Source: Setaria digitata | Lineage: Eukaryota; Nematoda; Chromadorea; Rhabditida; Setariidae | DNA: 50,768 nucleotides | Direction: 5' to 3' | NCBI GenBank assembly: GCA_003640385.1 | Contig: RCAB01000443.1 | Coordinates: forward strand, 1-50,768 | Part shown: positions 50,475 to 50,768 of the stretch, one piece after another | Position numbering within the stretch: position 1 is the first letter of the stretch | How the letters are laid out: each line of letters opens with the position of its first letter | The notes under the pieces: generated by a model | What the model saw: the letters and a program-made list of their open reading frames with translations, nothing else | What the model was told of the DNA's origin: nothing | The model's database searches: none | Made by a program: the position numbers and the translations under genes

Positions 50475-50768
50475 TGCAAATTAGAAAAGCAAAGTAATTT
50501 GATCGGAATTTGAAAGAATCAATTGGAAATTAGAAAAGCAAAGTAATTTGATCGGAATTTGAAAGAATCAATTGGAAATTAGAAAAGCAAAGTAATTTGA
50601 TCGGAATTTGAATGAATCAATTGGAAATTAGAGAAGTGAAGTGATTTGATGGGAATTTGAATAAATTAATTGGAAATTAGAAAAGTGAAGTGATTTGATC
50701 GGAATTTGAATAAATTAATTGGAAATTAGAAAAGCAAAGTAATTTGATCGGAATTTGAATGAATTAAT
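50475..50768. repeat. 49-bp tandem minisatellite, six copies to window end
   Basis: Units carry ttagaaaagcaaagtaattt, gatcggaatttgaa and a caattgg joint. Copies are near identical at the start, then differ by linked changes (agaagtgaagtgattt in copies 4-5). The array runs off the right edge. Confidence 0.95.

Noticed and set aside
1..50768. tRNA, rRNA, CRISPR or transposase genes
   Set aside because: No cloverleaf-type consensus, rRNA-like block, spaced repeat array or transposase motif was recognised by eye; a tRNA scan would be decisive.

Overview
The window is AT-rich nuclear DNA of a nematode, most likely a filarial (spirurid) worm. Genes are split by many small introns with short T-rich ...TTTTCAG acceptors. 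Poly-A/T runs of 10-40 nt occur throughout. The encoded proteins look nematode-like, including a secreted ShKT + haem-peroxidase. I could not fix the species. Three single N positions (21442, 32398, 43176) mark draft-assembly joins.

Layout. 846-3170 (+): 3' part of a CDC14 dual-specificity phosphatase gene; its first exons lie upstream of the window. 3844-4367 (+): unrecognised coding-like exons. 5067-8353 (-): complete RCC1/RAN-3, the chromatin-bound RanGEF, convergent to CDC14. 8354-10481: divergent intergenic region with a possible small minus-strand gene. 10482-14722 (+): complete FAF1/UBXN-3-type CDC48/p97 adaptor (UBA-UAS-UBX). 15323-15620 (+): two phase-matched exons of an unrecognised gene with a nearby poly(A) signal. 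16297-16818 (+): intronless one-pass membrane protein, not recognised. 17525-22269 (+): complete INCENP/ICP-1 with a C-terminal IN-box. 23728-24684 (-): small secreted-type peptide gene with two identically spaced four-cysteine modules and one frame break in an A6 run. 29318-49703 (-): 13-exon secreted ShKT-peroxidase, MLT-7/SKPO-like, including a 10.8-kb intron. The right edge is a 49-bp tandem repeat.

How the genes relate. CDC14, RCC1/RAN-3, INCENP and the CDC48 adaptor all act in mitosis or chromosome segregation, so four of the five recognised genes share a theme. They lie on both strands, each with its own spacing, so there is no sign of one operon. The peroxidase belongs to the cuticle/moulting set. 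Exon boundaries were read by eye. In the four complete recognised genes every intron is phase-consistent and the summed coding length is a multiple of three: RCC1 563 aa, FAF1 558 aa, INCENP 714 aa, peroxidase 691 aa. The most novel locus is the two-module cysteine peptide at 23.7-24.7 kb.
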